A stretch of 64,000 nucleotides of DNA from Gammaproteobacteria bacterium. GTDB taxonomy: Bacteria; Pseudomonadota; Gammaproteobacteria; JASBUN01. This document shows, in pieces, positions 7,864 through 18,658 of this stretch. Under the pieces are notes generated by a model. That model worked only from the letters and a program-made list of their open reading frames with translations, was not told the DNA's origin and made no database searches. The stretch lies in assembly GCA_030147845.1 (NCBI GenBank), contig JASBUN010000031.1:26158-90157 (forward strand). Reading direction: 5' to 3'. The position numbers were made by a program, and so were the translations under genes. Within the stretch, counting starts at the first letter, position 1. Each line of letters begins with the position of its first letter.

Positions 7864-10245
7864 TCAATCTCTCAGTGCTGCACCCAGTTCTTGTTCCAGT
7901 TGTGCCACAATCCGGTGAATTGCGGCATCGACTTCCTGATCAGTAAGGGTGCGTGAACTTTCCTGTAAAATCAAGCCTAAAGCCAGACTTTTTCGTCCAA
8001 AATCTATACCCTTTCCACGATATACGTCGAACAGCCGCACTTCCTGGAGTAAATCGGGGAGCGCCGCCCGGATGCAATCGCATACTTGGCGCGCTGACAC
8101 GTCTTCGTTGACCACGATCGCCAAATCGCGGCGTATGGACGGGTATCTCGAAAGAGCCTCATAACGAGGCACGACCGCACAGCTCAACTCGTCGAGCTCC
8201 AGCTCGAACACCAGAACCCGATCGTTGATTCCAAGCTGGTGCTGTACTTCGGGGTGGATTGCGCCCACCCAGCCGAGGTTCTTGTTGTTGCGCACGATGC
8301 ACGCCGACTGCCCAGGATGGAGTGCAGGATGCCGTTTGGATTCAAAGATAAATTGATCTCCGGCCGCGGTCAAATCCAACAATGCCTGTACGTCCGCTTT
8401 CATATCGTAAAAATCAACGGCGCGGCTAGCCGCACCCCATTGCTCGCCTAAAGAAGTGCCAACAATGGCGCCGCTTATTACATTAACTTGATTTAATTCA
8501 TCAGCTTGAAATATAAACTTTAGTCCTGACTCGAAGATTCGAACACGACTCTGCTGGCGATTTAAATTATGCACCATGGTGCGCAGTAGACCCGGCCAAA
8601 GACCTGCACGCATGATCGCCAGCTCCGACGAAATCGGATTCGCTAATTCCAGCCCGCGCGCGTCGGGATAGAACAGGGATTGGTCACGCCGGTCAATGAA
8701 ACTGTAGGTTACAACTTCTTGATATGCCCGTTCGACCAACGTCTGCTGGATACGTGAAATCGGCACATGCCCTTCCGGTCGCGGACGCATGACCAGGCGG
8801 CCCAGCGGCCGTTGAGTTGGTAGCCGATCATAACCATAAATGCGGCCAACCTCCTCGATAAGATCGACTTCTTGCGCAACGTCAAAGCGAAAGGTCGGCG
8901 GGCGTACCATCCATTCGCCATGGTCGGTACGCGAGTTTTGCATCCCCAGGCGTATTAGAATTTCTTCCACTTCGGTAGCGGGAATTTCCATACCAAGAAC
9001 GCGGGCCAAGCGGTGCGGTCGGAACATGATCGGCTCGGCTCGCGGCAAGTGCTTAGCGGACACCACTTCCGTGATCGGACCCGCCTGACCACCGACGATA
9101 TCCAGCAGCAGACGCGTGGCGCGCTGCATTGCGGGCTCCTGAATCTCCGGATCGACACCACGTTCAAAACGATAAGATGATTCCGTTTGTAACCCGTACC
9201 GGCGCGCCCGACCGGCAATCGAGGTAGGCATGAAGAATGCACACTCCAGAAACAGATCGCGGGTCGCGTCGCTCACACCGGAATGCGCACCGCCCATGAT
9301 GCCGGCCAAAGCCAATGGTTTGTTAGCATCGGTAATCAATAAGGTGTCGGCGTCAACATGCAGCTCTTTGCCATCCAACAGCGTTAACCGCTCCCCCGTG
9401 CTCGCCCGCCGTACGTGCACACCGTCATCGAGCTGGCTGAGATCAAACGCGTGCATGGGTTGCCCTAACTCCAGCAGGACATAGTTGGTTACGTCGACCA
9501 ATGGGCCAAGGCTGCGGATGCCTCCGCGGCGAAGGCGCTCCTGCATCCATATCGGCGTCGACGCGGCGCTATTGACGCCCCGAATGACACGGCCGAGATA
9601 GCGTGGACAATCCTGCGGTGATTGCACAGTAACCGGCAACGTATCTTCGATGGTGACACTCACGGCTTCGATATCAACCCAAGTCACATCACATCGATTG
9701 AGCACACCAACCTCGCGGGCAATTCCAGCCATACCGAGGCAATCACCACGATTGGGTGTCAGATCGACGTCGATAACCATGTCATCGAGCTGCAGGTAGG
9801 TGCGTACATCTGCGCCGATCGGCGCATCCGCCGGTAACGCCATCAACCCTTCGCTGCTCTCCGCCAAGCCCAACTCCGTAGCGGAACACAACATACCGAA
9901 GGATTCGACGCCGCGTAGTTTGGTCTTCTTGATTTTCAATCCACTCGGCAAGCGCGCGCCTATCATCGCGGTTGGTACGCGCATGTCCGCACGCACATTC
10001 GATGCCCCGCACACGATAACAAGCGGTTCATCTCGCGCAACGTCCACTTGGCATAGACGCAGTTTGTCCGCATCGGGGTGCGAATCCACTTTAAGCACAT
10101 GGCCGATCACAACGCCGTCGAAGGCGGGAGCAGCGGGTAGCAGCGAATCCACCTCCAAACCCGCCATGGTCAACTGCTCCGCCAACGCTTCGGTCGCGAC
10201 CGGCGGATTGACCCATTCCCTCAACCACTTTTCACTGACTCTCAT
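7864..10245 (-). CDS. pheT: Phenylalanine-tRNA ligase beta subunit
   Basis: Beta subunit of the alpha2-beta2 phenylalanyl-tRNA synthetase; 793 aa, the usual bacterial length. Visible in order: N-terminal tRNA-binding (EMAP-like) domain at about residues 40-150 (VVIGHVLKVDSHPDADKLRLCQVD), B3/B4 editing domain (LTPNRGDCLGMAGIAREV near 160), B5 domain, the catalytic-like core, and a C-terminal ferredoxin-fold anticodon-binding domain (LSRYPSIRRDLAIVV near 710). A 200-base spacer separates it from pheS, more than in most relatives. Confidence 0.98.
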   Translation of the reverse strand: MRVSEKWLREWVNPPVATEALAEQLTMAGLEVDSLLPAAPAFDGVVIGHVLKVDSHPDADKLRLCQVDVARDEPLVIVCGASNVRADMRVPTAMIGARLPSGLKIKKTKLRGVESFGMLCSATELGLAESSEGLMALPADAPIGADVRTYLQLDDMVIDVDLTPNRGDCLGMAGIAREVGVLNRCDVTWVDIEAVSVTIEDTLPVTVQSPQDCPRYLGRVIRGVNSAASTPIWMQERLRRGGIRSLGPLVDVTNYVLLELGQPMHAFDLSQLDDGVHVRRASTGERLTLLDGKELHVDADTLLITDANKPLALAGIMGGAHSGVSDATRDLFLECAFFMPTSIAGRARRYGLQTESSYRFERGVDPEIQEPAMQRATRLLLDIVGGQAGPITEVVSAKHLPRAEPIMFRPHRLARVLGMEIPATEVEEILIRLGMQNSRTDHGEWMVRPPTFRFDVAQEVDLIEEVGRIYGYDRLPTQRPLGRLVMRPRPEGHVPISRIQQTLVERAYQEVVTYSFIDRRDQSLFYPDARGLELANPISSELAIMRAGLWPGLLRTMVHNLNRQQSRVRIFESGLKFIFQADELNQVNVISGAIVGTSLGEQWGAASRAVDFYDMKADVQALLDLTAAGDQFIFESKRHPALHPGQSACIVRNNKNLGWVGAIHPEVQHQLGINDRVLVFELELDELSCAVVPRYEALSRYPSIRRDLAIVVNEDVSARQVCDCIRAALPDLLQEVRLFDVYRGKGIDFGRKSLALGLILQESSRTLTDQEVDAAIHRIVAQLEQELGAALRD

Positions 10246-10445
10246 TCGTCTAAAACCTGTTCAGTGCAGCATGAATCGATATCACCACCGCAAAACAATC
10301 ATCCCAACGTCACAGACTATTGCGTGCGGTTCTTATCCTGTTCGATTTCTGTCCGTTTTCAGCCATCGTCTTTGGCGGTTTCCGGCGATCGACGACGCCG
10401 CACGACGCAAATTACGTCCTTTGGACGCACTCGTGAATTCGGTCG

Positions 10446-11483
<1,038 letters not shown>

Positions 11484-11510
11484 TCATGCAGCCTGGTCCC
11501 GTACATGCAA

Positions 11511-11546
11511 ACAAAAAAGGGAAGGCAAACTTGCCTTCCCTTTTGT
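11511..11546 (-). terminator. Terminator/attenuator between rplT and pheS
   Basis: Nearly perfect hairpin (GGGAAGGCAA/TTGCCTTCCC with flanking A4/T4) and a T-tract on both strands, so it could act bidirectionally. On the coding (minus) strand it lies between rplT and pheS, where E. coli carries the pheM attenuator. A 41-codon ORF (ATG at 11571, stop at 11446-11448) runs through it, has four Phe codons within eight codons of the 3' stem and T-tract, and overlaps the pheS start. Confidence 0.85.
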
Positions 11547-11596
11547 GATCACTCCGACTACCTCTTCTCATGCAGCGCTCAGCCGCGGCGGTCGTT

Positions 11597-11956
11597 TCAA
11601 GCGGAAAGGCAAGACTTGGCTTTTTCCGCCAGCGCAGCGAAGGCTGTCTTATCATAAACCGCCAGGTCCGCCAGCACCTTACGATCAATTTCGATCTCGC
11701 CCCTACGTAGCCCGTTGATCATCTGACTGTAGGACAAACCGTTTTCGCGTGCACCGGCGTTGATACGCACAATCCACAATGCGCGAAAATCACGCTTCTT
11801 CTGGCGCCGATCGCGATAGGCATACTGACCCGCCTTGATAACGGCCTGCTTGGCCACACGAAAGACACGACTGCGCGCGCCGTAGTAACCCTTGGCCTTG
11901 GCTAAAACTTTCTTATGCCGGGCGCGGGCTTCAACACCTCGTTTAACTCTTGGCAT
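11597..11956 (-). CDS. rplT: 50S ribosomal protein L20
   Basis: Large-subunit assembly protein that binds 23S rRNA; 119 aa, typical length. The start [18 protein letters not shown] and core [21 protein letters not shown] are diagnostic. It is basic throughout. Third ribosomal/translation gene in the infC-rpmI-rplT operon. In E. coli L20 represses the rpmI-rplT part of this operon (family knowledge). Confidence 0.98.
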   Translation of the reverse strand: MPRVKRGVEARARHKKVLAKAKGYYGARSRVFRVAKQAVIKAGQYAYRDRRQKKRDFRALWIVRINAGARENGLSYSQMINGLRRGEIEIDRKVLADLAVYDKTAFAALAEKAKSCLSA

Positions 11957-11970
11957 GTTTGCTCACCCTC

Positions 11971-12168
11971 TCAGTTGAACGGCAACATGCGACGCACCGC
12001 GGCGACATCGCAATCGGCTATTAGACTGCCGGCCCGCAGCTGGCGCTTACGCTTGCTGCTCTTCTTGGTGAGGATATGCCGGTGGTGCGACTGATTACAC
12101 TTGAAACCGCCGGAGGCGGTTCGACTAAAGCGTTTGGCCGCGCCCCGATTACTTTTCATCTTGGGCAT
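11971..12168 (-). CDS. rpmI: 50S ribosomal protein L35
   Basis: 65-aa basic ribosomal protein: [21 protein letters not shown], then [21 protein letters not shown], the L35 signature. Lies 14 bases upstream of rplT in the conserved operon. Confidence 0.98.
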   Translation of the reverse strand: MPKMKSNRGAAKRFSRTASGGFKCNQSHHRHILTKKSSKRKRQLRAGSLIADCDVAAVRRMLPFN

Positions 12169-12237
12169 TACATATACTCCGCATTTGGTTCATCGTTCCA
12201 GGGCGGTACAAAATTTTCTATCGATCGGCTCGTCGCC

Positions 12238-12765
12238 TTACTTGGAAGATTTTTTGGATCCGAACACCATCACCATCTGGCGTCCCTCCATACGGGGCCG
12301 CTGTTCGACCAGACCGTACTCTTCCAAATCCGCTTCGACCCGCTGCAGAAGTTTGTAACCGAGTTCCTGGTGCGCCATTTCGCGTCCGCGAAAGCGCAGG
12401 GTTACCTTCGCCTTATCACCATCATTTAGGAAACGTATCAGGTTGCGTAGCTTGACCTGATAATCCCCTTCGTCCGTTCCTGGACGAAACTTAATCTCCT
12501 TCACTTGAATTTGCTTCTGCTTTTTACGCGCAGATTGCAACTTCTTGCTTTCTTCGAACCTGAATTTTCCGTAATCCATGATTCGGCAGACCGGTGGTTC
12601 CGCGTTCGGAGCCACCTCAACCAAATCCAGTTCTGCTTGTTCGGCGTTACGTAGCGCCTCGTCGATTGGAACCACACCCAGTTGTTCGCCTTCGGCGTCG
12701 ATCAGCCGTACTTCACGAACCGTGATCTGGTCGTTCAATCGAGTTTTCGTCTTCCCGGTTGCGAT
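12238..12765 (-). CDS. infC: Translation initiation factor IF-3 with ATC start
   Basis: IF-3 binds the 30S subunit and checks start-codon/tRNA-fMet pairing. The N-domain ([17 protein letters not shown]) and C-domain ([33 protein letters not shown]) are clear. The first ordinary start in frame is TTG 12738, but it lacks a Shine-Dalgarno site. Nine codons upstream an ATC (12765-12763) has a perfect GGAGGA (12773-12778) 7 bases ahead, and the added residues ATGKTRLNDQ resemble IF-3 N-termini. IF-3 genes use rare AUU/AUC/AUA starts so that IF-3 represses its own translation. The SD overlaps the last codons of thrS, whose TAA is 3 bases upstream of the ATC. Confidence 0.95.
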   Translation of the reverse strand: MATGKTKTRLNDQITVREVRLIDAEGEQLGVVPIDEALRNAEQAELDLVEVAPNAEPPVCRIMDYGKFRFEESKKLQSARKKQKQIQVKEIKFRPGTDEGDYQVKLRNLIRFLNDGDKAKVTLRFRGREMAHQELGYKLLQRVEADLEEYGLVEQRPRMEGRQMVMVFGSKKSSK

Positions 12766-12768
12766 GCT

Positions 12769-14694
12769 TTAGTCCTCCAAAACAGTTAAGCCGCGGCGCG
12801 CGGATTCCGCGGCGAGGCGTTCGCTCAGCTCATCCAGCGAGCAAGAGCCCAAATCCTCACCGCCCCGCGTGCGCACGGCCACAGAGCCAGATTCAACTTC
12901 CCGATCACCTACCACTAACAGGTACGGAACCTTATGAATCGTGTGCTCGCGGATTTTAAAGCCGATTTTCTCATTTCTCAAGTCCGAATTGACCCGAAAA
13001 CTCTTGTTTTTCAGGAAGTCGGTGACTTGGGTGACATAATCGGCCTGACGATCGGTAATATTCATAACGACTGCCTGCACCGGCGCCAGCCAAAGTGGGA
13101 AGGCGCCGGCGTAATGCTCGATCAATACGCCGATGAATCGTTCCATTGATCCAAGGATGGCGCGGTGCAACATGACCGGCGTCTGCCGGCTGCCATCTTC
13201 AGCAACATATTCGGCGCCGAGACGCCCTGGCATGGAAAAATCCACTTGGATGGTACCGCACTGCCATACCCGTTCTAGACAGTCTTTGAGTGAAAACTCG
13301 ATTTTTGGCCCGTAAAAGGCACCCTCGCCTGGCTGCAAATCCCACTTTAACTCTTTGGTATTCAAGGCTTTTTCAAGCGCCTGCTCAGCTTTGTCCCAAA
13401 TCTCGTCAGAACCGACCCGCTGGGGCGGCCGCGTCGACAGCTTGACAATGACTTGATCAAAGCCGAAATCCGCGTAGACCTTGAATAATAGATCAATAAA
13501 GCTCGAAACCTCGTCCTGAATCTGCTCTTCGGTGCAAAAAATGTGCGCATCGTCCTGCGTGAAGCCGCGCACACGCATCAATCCATGCAGCGTTCCCGAC
13601 GGCTCGTTGCGATGACAGGAACCAAATTCCGCCATCCGCAACGGCAAATCGCGATAACTCTTCAATCCCTGATTAAATATCTGGATATGGCACGGGCAGT
13701 TCATCGGCTTGATGGCGAACGTACGCTTTTCCGACTCCGTGGTGAACATATCCTGACGAAATTTATCCCAATGCCCGGAACGTTCCCACAATACCCGATC
13801 GGCCAAATTGGGCGTGCGCACTTCCTGATAGTCATGCTCACGCAAAACACCACGGATATATTGCTCAATTTGCTGATAGACGGTCCAGCCATTGTCGTGC
13901 CAAAACACCATCCCAGGCGCTTCTTCCTGGGTGTGGAATAGATCAAGCTGCCGTCCGAGCTTACGATGGTCGCGCTTCTCGGCCTCTTCCAAGCGGTGTA
14001 AGTAAGCCTTCAGCGCCTTTTTGTCGGTCCATGCGGTACCATAAATACGCTGCAGCATCTCGTTGTTGGAGTCGCCGCGCCAGTACGCGCCGGCAAGTTT
14101 CATCAACTTAAACGCTTTAATCTTACCCGTGCTCGGTACATGCGGCCCGCGGCACAGATCAATGAAATCTCCTTGGCGATAAAGCGAAATATCCTGATCT
14201 TGCGGGATGTCTTGAATGATTTCGGCTTTGTACTCCTCGCCCATGTCGCGGAAGAAGGCCACCGCCTCATCGCGCGGCATAACCGTGCGTTCGACTTTCT
14301 CGTCCTTACGCGCGAGTTCCTCCATGCGTTTTTCGATCGCATGAAGATCCTCCGGAGTAAAGCCTTTTGGATAAGAAAAATCGTAGTAGAAGCCGTTTTC
14401 GATGACCGGTCCGATAGTTACCTGGGCATCCGGATACAGTTGCTTGACCGCTTCGGCCAGTAAATGCGCAGTCGAATGTCGGATGACATCCAGCCCTTCC
14501 GGATCGCGCTCGGTGATAATGGCTAGTTGCGCATCCTGTTCGATCCGATGCGAAGTATCCACCAACTGTCCGTCAACCTTGCCGGCCAACGCCGCCTTGG
14601 CCAAGCTGGCGCCGATATCGGCCGCGACTTCGGCCACGGTTACGGGATGCGGAAATTCACGTTGACTGCCGTCCGGCAGCGTTACTCTAGGCAT
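12769..14694 (-). CDS. thrS: Threonine-tRNA ligase
   Basis: Charges tRNA-Thr and edits mischarged Ser-tRNA. The chain (641 aa from this start) has an N-terminal TGS domain ([24 protein letters not shown]), the editing domain with [17 protein letters not shown] (zinc-site-like HxxxH), the class II catalytic core ([23 protein letters not shown]) and an anticodon-binding domain. ATG 14694 is preferred over 14712 because AAGGGGAC lies just upstream of it. First gene of the thrS-infC-rpmI-rplT-pheS-pheT-ihfA run. Confidence 0.98.
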   Translation of the reverse strand: MPRVTLPDGSQREFPHPVTVAEVAADIGASLAKAALAGKVDGQLVDTSHRIEQDAQLAIITERDPEGLDVIRHSTAHLLAEAVKQLYPDAQVTIGPVIENGFYYDFSYPKGFTPEDLHAIEKRMEELARKDEKVERTVMPRDEAVAFFRDMGEEYKAEIIQDIPQDQDISLYRQGDFIDLCRGPHVPSTGKIKAFKLMKLAGAYWRGDSNNEMLQRIYGTAWTDKKALKAYLHRLEEAEKRDHRKLGRQLDLFHTQEEAPGMVFWHDNGWTVYQQIEQYIRGVLREHDYQEVRTPNLADRVLWERSGHWDKFRQDMFTTESEKRTFAIKPMNCPCHIQIFNQGLKSYRDLPLRMAEFGSCHRNEPSGTLHGLMRVRGFTQDDAHIFCTEEQIQDEVSSFIDLLFKVYADFGFDQVIVKLSTRPPQRVGSDEIWDKAEQALEKALNTKELKWDLQPGEGAFYGPKIEFSLKDCLERVWQCGTIQVDFSMPGRLGAEYVAEDGSRQTPVMLHRAILGSMERFIGVLIEHYAGAFPLWLAPVQAVVMNITDRQADYVTQVTDFLKNKSFRVNSDLRNEKIGFKIREHTIHKVPYLLVVGDREVESGSVAVRTRGGEDLGSCSLDELSERLAAESARRGLTVLED

Positions 14695-15645
14695 GGCGTT
14701 GTCCCCTTGCACTCAGTGGCGACCGCTACGAAGGGCCGCTTGGAAAATTTACCGGTGGCCGTTACGAGTGGCCAACCGTCTCGCTAGGCAACCACCGCTA
14801 CCAAGGGTCGTCGCCGCGCCGACAAGCACTTTCGATGATAATCAAGCTGCAGCCGAATCGCGCGTCACCACCGCTGCGCTTCGCAGGCGGATATCTCAAC
14901 GATGCAGCCAGACTTAGCCTTTTGATTATACCAACAAAATGTATTGGCGTCCAAGCTCGGCGCCGAGCCACGCCTCGCTTCACGGAGTCGGCTGCGTTCC
15001 ACCGTCCGCTGCGGCTCGCGCGCCGGTCGCTACACGTAACGCCCTATCACTACGGTTCACATTTCGAAACCGGGCGGGGTATCCACCGACACCAACGTTA
15101 ACGTTGGTCGCAGCAGAAAAGACCGCGACTGCGTCGTCGGCATTCCGCCTCAGACTCAATCTCATCCCCACACCCCGTAGCGTGCGCGGAATCAAAGTAG
15201 TGCAGTGTTGATGACGATCTTTAACCGCGATGAGTTATGCGCATCGAAATGCCGGCCCGCATCAATGCGGTAGCCGAACCATCGGCACTACAACGACAAC
15301 AACATTGAAAAGGCGCTTCGTTGATTTAGATCAATTTTGACTTCGCACTTACGGCGTAGACTTCCTCCAAATGTTGCCCTGCACGCTCATCAGCACCACC
15401 TTGTTACGAAAATAACAACGTGGTTTGGCGTGCAACGGGCACCTCCCCCATGACGATAAATCTGAGGCTGTAGTGTATTCGTTGGCAATATTTTGGCAGC
15501 GGCCCGCAACATTATTCGCGCTGACGTTGTATCGATCGGATCACGCCTGATGGCTTTTATGCGAGATCGCAGCAAGCTTGGCGCAGGTGCTTTCACTCGG
15601 CTTGGCGAACCGGATCTTCGACGATAAACATTTAGGATGGTCGCA
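14695..15645. other. Long divergent intergenic region between thrS and coxB
   Basis: About 950 bases between the divergent thrS and coxB genes with no credible coding sequence. The coxB-proximal half holds an FNR/Anr-type palindrome at 15321-15334 and a second small inverted repeat, TTGTTA-N6-TAACAA, at 15401-15418. The thrS-proximal half should contain the thrS promoter and any leader control, but I could not identify a clear element. Confidence 0.6.
15321..15334 (+). promoter_or_regulatory. FNR/Anr-type binding site upstream of cox operon
   Basis: TTGATTTAGATCAA is a perfect match to the FNR/Anr consensus TTGAT-N4-ATCAA. A -10-like TAGACT at 15357-15362 would put the start near 15369, exactly 41.5 bases from the centre of the box, the spacing of FNR-activated class II promoters. 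The coxB start is about 280 bases further on. Direction of control (activation or repression) is inference. Confidence 0.65.
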
Positions 15646-16866
15646 ATGATAAGTAAAAGAAAGTTGTTGGGGTTGGCGGCAACCTTTGGATTGGCCGGCT
15701 TAATACCTTCTCTAGCGATGGCCAAGAATCCGTTCGACTTTCAGACACCCGTGACCCCCATTGCCAAAGAAACACTCTATATACATAACCTCTTTCTAAT
15801 CATCATCGCCGTAATATTTACCCTGTGCCTAGGTATCCTGTTCTATTCACTAGTCATGCACCGCAAAAGTCGCGGCCACAAAAGCGCCTTATTTACCAAG
15901 CCGACGACGACCAAACAATGGATATTCACTATCATTCCGTTTCTGGCGTTGGCGTTTATCGACTATGTTGTGCTCGGCATCCCGGCGTTTCACTCGATAT
16001 TGGCGCTGGCGGACACGAGCCATGCCGACATGGTGGTCAAGGTAACCGCCAGTCAATGGAAATGGCAGTACGAATACCCCAAAGACGGAATCAAGTTCAC
16101 CAGCACCCTATCCACACCGCAAAGCCAAATCTCCGGTAAGCAGCCGCCGGATAAACATTTTCTACTTGAAGTCGATCATCCGCTGGTATTGCCCACCAAC
16201 AAAAAAATTCGCATCGTGTTGGCATCAAACGACGTCATTCATGCTTTCTGGGTGCCCGCATTCGGAATCAAGCAAGACGCCGTTCCGGGCTATCTACGCA
16301 ACACTTGGGTAGACATCAAAAAGCCCGGCGTCTATCGAGGTCAGTGTGCGGAACTGTGCGGTGTCGGACATGCCTTTATGCCTATAGTGGTGATTGCAAA
16401 GCCCGAAGCGGAGTTCACCGCGTGGCTAGCCCAACAAAAAATCAAGCAGGCACGAGCTGCCACGGCAGAAAATAAAAACTTTTCCAAAAGAGAATTGCTA
16501 GCCCGAGGCAAGTCGGTATTCAAAGCCAACTGCGCCGCCTGCCACCAACTCAACGGCATGGGAATTCCCGGCACTTTTCCGCCACTAGCAGAAGGGAAAG
16601 CGTTCTCTGCATCGCCGCAAATGCTCGAGCAGTTGCGCAAACGCGGTTTCTATAAGAACGGAAAAATAGTTATGGGTCCGGTCAAAGATCATGTGGATAT
16701 TGTCTTACACGGCATTCACGGTACGGCAATGCCGGCTTTCGTCTCACAACTAAGCGATGCTGACATTGCAGCGCTGGTCACTTACGAGCGAAACGATTTT
16801 GGTAACCATACCGGTGACGTGCTGCAACCGTCACAGGTCAAGAGCATCCGTTCAACGAAGAAATAG
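15646..16866 (+). CDS. coxB: Cytochrome c oxidase subunit II with fused cytochrome c domain
   Basis: CuA-bearing subunit that takes electrons from the donor cytochrome or HiPIP; 406 aa. Signal peptide at residues 1-26, two membrane helices (about 45-70 and 92-112), a CuA cupredoxin domain with His199, Cys234, Cys238, His242 and Met245 (CAELCGVGHAFM), then a C-terminal cytochrome c domain with CAACH (296-300) and a probable Met362 ligand (GTAMPAF). This caa3-type fusion is common. ATG 15646 is favoured over 15637 because AGGATGG precedes it at proper distance. At the helix II loop, the acidic residue that marks the K-channel entrance in Paracoccus/Rhodobacter enzymes appears to be missing (SILALADT). 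Confidence 0.96.
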   Translation: MISKRKLLGLAATFGLAGLIPSLAMAKNPFDFQTPVTPIAKETLYIHNLFLIIIAVIFTLCLGILFYSLVMHRKSRGHKSALFTKPTTTKQWIFTIIPFLALAFIDYVVLGIPAFHSILALADTSHADMVVKVTASQWKWQYEYPKDGIKFTSTLSTPQSQISGKQPPDKHFLLEVDHPLVLPTNKKIRIVLASNDVIHAFWVPAFGIKQDAVPGYLRNTWVDIKKPGVYRGQCAELCGVGHAFMPIVVIAKPEAEFTAWLAQQKIKQARAATAENKNFSKRELLARGKSVFKANCAACHQLNGMGIPGTFPPLAEGKAFSASPQMLEQLRKRGFYKNGKIVMGPVKDHVDIVLHGIHGTAMPAFVSQLSDADIAALVTYERNDFGNHTGDVLQPSQVKSIRSTKK

Positions 16867-16895
16867 CGTCGGACATACTGCTGGAGGATTGGTAA

Positions 16896-18488
16896 ATGAG
16901 TGCTGTTATCACCAGTGACGAACACAGCCATGACCGCCCTCGCGGGATAACTCGCTGGCTATACGCTACCAATCACAAGGACATCGGCCTGATGTATCTG
17001 TTGTTCGGCCTGACGATGTTCCTCGTCGGTGGGCTGCTCGCCATGCTCATCCGCATGGAATTGTTCCAGCCCGGCATGCACATCATGCAACCGGAGCTAT
17101 ACAACCAAATCATCACCGTGCACGGTTTGGTGATGGTATTCGCCGCGCTAATGCCGGTCACCGCCGGGCTGGCAAACTATATGATACCGATCATGATCGG
17201 CGCACCCGACATGGCGCTGCCACGCCTCAACAATTGGGGCTTCTGGTTGTTGCCACCCGCCGCCATACTGTTGGTCATGCCCTGGGTCCTGGAATTGTTC
17301 GGCATCGGCGGAGGAACGATCGACACCGGCTGGACCATGTATGCGCCGTTATCGGTGCAATCCGGTATGGGAATGGATTTCGCCCTTTTTGCCGTATTTC
17401 TTCTTGGCGTTTCATCAACCATGGCGTCGATCAATATTATTGTCACCATCTTCAACATGCGCGCACCGGGTATGACAATGCTTCGGGTTCCGTTGTTCGC
17501 CTGGAGCTGGCTCATTACCGCGCTATTGCTTATCGCCGTTTTCCCGGCCTTGATCGCCGGCGCGGTCATGCTGTTGACCGATCGACATTTCGGCACGCAC
17601 TTCTTCAATGCTGCCGGTGGTGGCGACCCGATACTGTGGGAGCATCTATTTTGGTTCTTTGGACATCCAGAAGTGTATATTCTACTCCTGCCTACGGCCG
17701 GAATTCTGCCGCATATTTTCTCGACTTTCGCCCGTAAACCCATTTTCGGTTATAAGGCGCAGGTCTATTCGTTTTGTGTCACCGGCTTCCTGTCGATTAT
17801 CGTCTGGGCACATCACATGTTTACCTCGGGGATGCCCGCCTCTGCGAATATCTATTTCATGTTCAGCACCATGGCTATATCGGTGCCGGTAGCCGTTATG
17901 TTTTTCTGCTGGATCGCGACGATCTGGCGCGGCTCCATGACGTTCGAGACGCCAATGTTGTTTGCACTCGGGTACGTCGTACTCTTCGGGATCGGTGGGC
18001 TGACCGGTCTGGTTCTTTCTGACGCGGTCGCCGATCAGCAATATCACAATTCCTACTTTCTGGTCGCACATTTTCACTTTGCCCTGTTCGGCGGACCGGT
18101 TATGGGCGTAATCGCGGCTGCTTACTATTATCTACCTAAAATTACCGGGCGCATGTATAGCGAACGGTTAGGAAAATGGCATTTTTGGTTGACTATAATC
18201 GGCTTTAACGTCACCTTTTTGCCGCAGTTTTTCCTCGGCATTGCCGGTATGCCGCGCCGCATTCCAGACTACGCACTGCAATTCAGTAATCTGAACATGT
18301 TGTCGAGCATAGGCGCGTTCGTGCTCGGCGCATCGCAGCTTCTGTTCGTCATCAACGTGATCAAAACATCGATCGGTCACGGCGCCAAAGCCGACGCGCA
18401 GGTCTGGGATGGCGCCAGCGGACTCGAGTTTACGCTGTCTTCGCCGCCACCATATCACTCCTTTGCAAAGGCCGATGGCAACAGGTAG
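16896..18488 (+). CDS. coxA: Cytochrome c oxidase subunit I, K-channel residues replaced
   Basis: Catalytic subunit with haem a, haem a3 and CuB, 530 aa, 12 membrane helices. Haem/CuB ligands are intact: His76, His257 (in FGHPEVY), His306, His307, His392 and His394, with the cross-linked Tyr261. D-channel residues Asp105 (APDMALPR), Asn112 and Glu259 are present, so this is an A1-type oxidase. By position against the Paracoccus enzyme, the K-channel residues are replaced: Ser291 by Pro272, Thr351 by Val332 and the channel Lys354 by Met335 (SVPVAVMFFCWIAT). Good ribosome-binding site (GGAGG). It follows coxB by 29 bases. Confidence 0.97.
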   Translation: MSAVITSDEHSHDRPRGITRWLYATNHKDIGLMYLLFGLTMFLVGGLLAMLIRMELFQPGMHIMQPELYNQIITVHGLVMVFAALMPVTAGLANYMIPIMIGAPDMALPRLNNWGFWLLPPAAILLVMPWVLELFGIGGGTIDTGWTMYAPLSVQSGMGMDFALFAVFLLGVSSTMASINIIVTIFNMRAPGMTMLRVPLFAWSWLITALLLIAVFPALIAGAVMLLTDRHFGTHFFNAAGGGDPILWEHLFWFFGHPEVYILLLPTAGILPHIFSTFARKPIFGYKAQVYSFCVTGFLSIIVWAHHMFTSGMPASANIYFMFSTMAISVPVAVMFFCWIATIWRGSMTFETPMLFALGYVVLFGIGGLTGLVLSDAVADQQYHNSYFLVAHFHFALFGGPVMGVIAAAYYYLPKITGRMYSERLGKWHFWLTIIGFNVTFLPQFFLGIAGMPRRIPDYALQFSNLNMLSSIGAFVLGASQLLFVINVIKTSIGHGAKADAQVWDGASGLEFTLSSPPPYHSFAKADGNR

Positions 18489-18505
18489 TTCGGCGCAACC
18501 GTCCT

Positions 18506-18658
18506 ATGCACGCTATGGCGAAACCAACGGCACTGACTGGATCGAACGATGAAGTGGGTCGTGGACCATTCGAGTTGCGCGGCTACAGCTACCCGAACGG
18601 GTCGCATATGAATTTTGAATCCTGGTGCAGATCAGCGAGAAAGGGGAATCGAGCGTGA
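18506..18658 (+). CDS. Possible 50-aa small protein between coxA and coxC
   Basis: A 50-codon ORF fills the coxA-coxC gap. Its TGA overlaps the likely GTG start of coxC as GTGA, a typical translational-coupling arrangement. The product is soluble and polar (MHAMAKPTALTGSND at the N-terminus, SWCRSARKGNRA at the C-terminus), without a membrane helix, unlike the small CoxD/subunit IV proteins of other operons. No clear ribosome-binding site precedes either ATG (18506 or 18515). Many proteobacterial operons carry ctaG/cox11 or small assembly genes in this place. Function unknown; it may not be translated. Confidence 0.35.
   Translation: MHAMAKPTALTGSNDEVGRGPFELRGYSYPNGSHMNFESWCRSARKGNRA

Noticed and set aside
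15401..15418. TTGTTA-N6-TAACAA inverted repeat upstream of coxB
   Set aside because: Short, matches no regulator consensus I can name; noted only in the intergenic entry.
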